DNA of 64,000 bases from Sphingopyxis sp. (GTDB taxonomy: Bacteria > Pseudomonadota > Alphaproteobacteria > Sphingomonadales > Sphingomonadaceae): assembly GCF_016793825.1 (NCBI RefSeq), contig NZ_JAEULM010000035.1, forward strand, positions 1-64,000, given 5' to 3'. Of the stretch, positions 61,991-64,000 are shown piece by piece. The notes under the pieces were generated by a model. It searched no databases, had not been told where the DNA came from, and saw only the letters and a list, made by a program, of their open reading frames with translations. Within the stretch, counting starts at the first letter, position 1. Every line of letters starts with the position of its first letter. The position numbers were made by a program, and so were the translations under genes.

Positions 61991-62977
61991 ATGTTCAACG
62001 CCATCCTGATCGACCGCAAGGACGACCGAACCATCGCGCGTCTCTGCGACGTCGATGATGGAGCGCTCCCGGAGGGTAACGTGACTCTCAAGGTCGATTA
62101 TTCGACGATGAACTACAAGGACGGGCTCCTGATCGCCTCCGACGTTCCGCTGATTGCCGCATTTCCGATGGTGCCAGGTATCGATATCGCCGGCGTCGTG
62201 GAACAGAGCGACGACCCCCGTTGGGCTGCCGGGGACAAGGTCGTTCTCAACGGCTATGGGCTCGGCGAACGGCATTGGGGCGGCCTGGCCCAGCGCGCAC
62301 GGGTCGCGGGCGACTGGCTGGTCCGTCTTCCCGACACATTCACCACCCGGCAGGCGGCGGCGATCGGTACGGCGGGCTATACCGCCATGCTGTGCGTGCT
62401 GCGGTTGGAGCAACATGGCGTCCGTCCGGGTGACGGCGATATCCTGGTCACTGGGGCCAGCGGTGGCGTCGGCAGCATCGCAATCTCGCTGCTCAGCAAG
62501 CTTGGTTACAAGGTGGTCGCATCCACAGGGCGCCCGCAGGAAGCGAACTATCTGCGAGCTCTTGGCGCCGTGGATCTGATTGATCGCGCGACGCTGGCGG
62601 AGGCCGGGGCGCCCCTCCAATCCGAACGCTGGGCCGCCGCGATCGACACGGCGGGCAGCCATACGCTCGTCAATGTCATTGCGGGCATTCGATATGGCGG
62701 GATCGTCGCCGCGACGGGCCTGGCGCAGGGGATCGACCTTCCTGCGACGATGTATCCTTTCATTCTGCGCAACGTCACATTGTCAGGCGTCGATAGCGTC
62801 ATGCAACCGATCCCGGTTCGCGAAGAGGCGTGGTCGCGGCTTGCGAAGGATCTCGATATCACGAAGCTGGAAACCATGGTCGAAGAGATTGGTCTGGCGG
62901 ACGTCATCGAGCGGGCGCCTCGTCTGCTGGCCGGACAGATTCGCGGGCGTACCGTTGTGGATGTCAATCGGACCTAA
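61991..62977 (+). CDS. AcuI/YhdH-type NADPH-dependent enoyl/acryloyl-CoA or quinone reductase
   Basis: The 328-residue MDR-family protein starts FNAILIDRKDDRTIARL. It has YSTMNYKDGLLIAS, PGIDIAGVVEQSDDPRW, VLNGYGLGERHWGGLAQRARV and the cofactor-binding ILVTGASGGVGSIAISLLSKLGYKVVASTGR, all diagnostic of the AcuI/YhdH group. These reduce acrylyl-CoA or related enones with NADPH. Here it may clear a reactive enoyl intermediate of the pathway. ATG 61991 has AAGGAG upstream. Confidence 0.92.
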   Translation: MFNAILIDRKDDRTIARLCDVDDGALPEGNVTLKVDYSTMNYKDGLLIASDVPLIAAFPMVPGIDIAGVVEQSDDPRWAAGDKVVLNGYGLGERHWGGLAQRARVAGDWLVRLPDTFTTRQAAAIGTAGYTAMLCVLRLEQHGVRPGDGDILVTGASGGVGSIAISLLSKLGYKVVASTGRPQEANYLRALGAVDLIDRATLAEAGAPLQSERWAAAIDTAGSHTLVNVIAGIRYGGIVAATGLAQGIDLPATMYPFILRNVTLSGVDSVMQPIPVREEAWSRLAKDLDITKLETMVEEIGLADVIERAPRLLAGQIRGRTVVDVNRT

Positions 62978-62987
62978 ATCGTGGGGA

Positions 62988-63743
62988 TTACTGCAGGCGG
63001 GCGGCGCCATCGAGGCGGATGCACGAGCCGTTCAACATTGGCGTCGCGATAATCGCCTCGACCAAATTCGCAAACTCGTCGGTTCGACCCAGCCGGCTAG
63101 GGTGCGGGACGCTGGCGGCGAGCGCGTCCTTATAGTGTTGCGGCAACGCTTCGACCATGGGGCTGAGGAACGTCCCCGGTGCAATCGCGACGATCCTGAT
63201 CTTATAGGGAGCCAGATCGCGCGCTATGGGAAGCGACATGCCGACAATCGCGTTCTTCGAGGCGCCATAGGCGGCCTGCCCGGCGATGCCGTCGAAGGCG
63301 GCAATGGACGATGTGTTGACGATCACGCCGCGCTCTTCGCCGATCGGGTCCGCCGTACACAGCCGCGCAGCGAACTGAGACAGGGTGTTGAATGTCCCGA
63401 TCAAGTTGATGTCGATGATCCGCCGGAAGGCGTCGAGGGGATGGGGCGCTCCGCTTTCATCGACGGTCCTGATAAGGTCCGAAATTCCAGCACAATTGAC
63501 GAGGATGCGCGCAATGCCGTGCCGCCCCTCGGCTGCATCCAGCGCGGCCTTTACGCTTGCTTCGCACGTGACGTCGCATTCGGAAAACAGCGCTCCGGTT
63601 TGCGCCGCGTTCGCCTTTCCGGCGACGGCGTCGCGATCCAGGATCGCAACTTTGGCTCCACGCGCAGCCAGCAACCGAGCCGCTGCCGCACCAAGGCCTG
63701 ATCCGCCGCCCGTCACGATGGCGGCAACGCCGTCGATCTCCAT
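62988..63743 (-). CDS. SDR, HSD17B10-like 3-hydroxyacyl-CoA dehydrogenase type
   Basis: The 251-residue protein has VTGGGSGLGAAAARLLAARGAKVAILDRD (cofactor), VNCAGISDL, catalytic TSSIAAFDGIAGQAAYGASKNAI and the family-specific VAIAPGTFLSPMVEALP. This is the type II 3-hydroxyacyl-CoA dehydrogenase pattern and suits a beta-oxidation step. It converges with the reductase (10-base gap) and begins directly at the stop of the next minus-strand SDR. Confidence 0.92.
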   Translation of the reverse strand: MEIDGVAAIVTGGGSGLGAAAARLLAARGAKVAILDRDAVAGKANAAQTGALFSECDVTCEASVKAALDAAEGRHGIARILVNCAGISDLIRTVDESGAPHPLDAFRRIIDINLIGTFNTLSQFAARLCTADPIGEERGVIVNTSSIAAFDGIAGQAAYGASKNAIVGMSLPIARDLAPYKIRIVAIAPGTFLSPMVEALPQHYKDALAASVPHPSRLGRTDEFANLVEAIIATPMLNGSCIRLDGAARLQ

Positions 63744-64000
63744 CTAGCTTCCCTTCGGATCCGGTGCATCAATCATCGATCCGGCGCCGGCGTACCAACC
63801 GCCGTCGATGATCAATTCGGCCCCTGTAACATAGCGCGCGTCGTCTGAAGCGAAATAGAGGACACCGTGCGCAATATCGATGGGGTCGCCCGTCCAGCCC
63901 ATCGGAATTCGCGCGTTGACCGCCGCCAATTGCTCCGGAGCTATGTCTCCGGCGATGGGTGTGTCGATACGGCCGGGAAGGATGGTGTTGACCCGGATGC
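63744..64000 (-). CDS. SDR, C-terminal part (runs off the window)
   Basis: About 85 residues are visible: IRVNTILPGRIDTPI, WTGDPIDIAHGVLYFASDDARYVTGAELIIDGGWYAG, the usual end of a classic SDR. The cofactor and catalytic motifs lie beyond the right edge. Its TAG directly precedes the ATG of the SDR on its left, so the two form an operon. Confidence 0.88.
   Translation of the reverse strand, partial: IRVNTILPGRIDTPIAGDIAPEQLAAVNARIPMGWTGDPIDIAHGVLYFASDDARYVTGAELIIDGGWYAGAGSMIDAPDPKGS

Overview
The window looks like a high-GC sphingomonad (Sphingopyxis, Novosphingobium, Sphingobium or a relative). The reasons are GC-rich coding with alphaproteobacterial codon use, a TonB receptor beside P450 and SDR catabolic genes, a close relative of the EL222 blue-light regulator, and a complete Trb-type conjugation operon in the order usual for sphingomonad integrative elements. 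No rRNA, CRISPR array or intact tRNA was seen.

Region 1 (1-2.1 kb) is a junkyard of broken genes: an integrase tail, an aquaporin fragment, the 5' part of an unknown gene, and a Rnk/GreA-type C-terminal domain.

Region 2 (2.2-17.0 kb) is chromosomal in character and built around light and protein stress. A LOV-HTH (EL222-type) photoreceptor sits beside a CsgA-like SDR, a renalase-like flavoprotein, a CrtI-type desaturase, a CPD photolyase, a fasciclin protein, ferrochelatase, Hsp20, usg, groES-groEL, folE, a stand-alone trpB and a receiver-only response regulator. A 19-base motif recurs near the LOV-HTH gene, in front of the fasciclin gene and in front of folE. hsp20 and groES share an RpoH-type promoter (CTTGAA-N17-CTARCT).

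Region 3 (17.1-33.4 kb) is a decayed or composite integrative conjugative element. An IS21-family remnant forms its left edge. It is followed by traG, a CopG-like gene, trbB-C-D-E-J-L-F-G-I and a DUF2274 gene, then two small HTH genes, a VapBC45-like toxin-antitoxin pair, a P4-type tyrosine integrase, and the 3' half of a tRNA-Arg(CCU) that marks an attachment site. It has no relaxase and no trbK.

Region 4 (33.4-43.8 kb) is a second mobile module. It holds a large serine recombinase whose reading frame runs into the tRNA fragment, a 577-residue protein of unknown family, several small unknown proteins, a MobA/MobL-type relaxase with an oriT-like nested palindrome in front of it, two RNase H-fold (DnaQ-like) exonucleases, and small genes separated by strong hairpins.

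Region 5 (43.8-64 kb) is a catabolic island. A leftward operon (aldehyde dehydrogenase, DUF6285-like protein, APH-type kinase, SDR) diverges from a rightward one (TetR, cytochrome P450, SDR, histidine phosphatase, acyl-CoA synthetase, TonB receptor, SDR, acyl-CoA dehydrogenase, APH-type kinase, 2Fe-2S ferredoxin). Two tandem palindromes lie between them. The gene set suits uptake of a hydrophobic compound, P450 hydroxylation, oxidation by SDRs and ALDH, CoA activation and beta-oxidation-like breakdown; the substrate cannot be named from sequence. At 58.7-60.1 kb a recombination scar has frameshifted and truncated an SDR, inserted foreign sequence, and removed the first ~500 residues of a second TonB receptor. 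Further SDRs and an AcuI/YhdH-type reductase run to the right edge.
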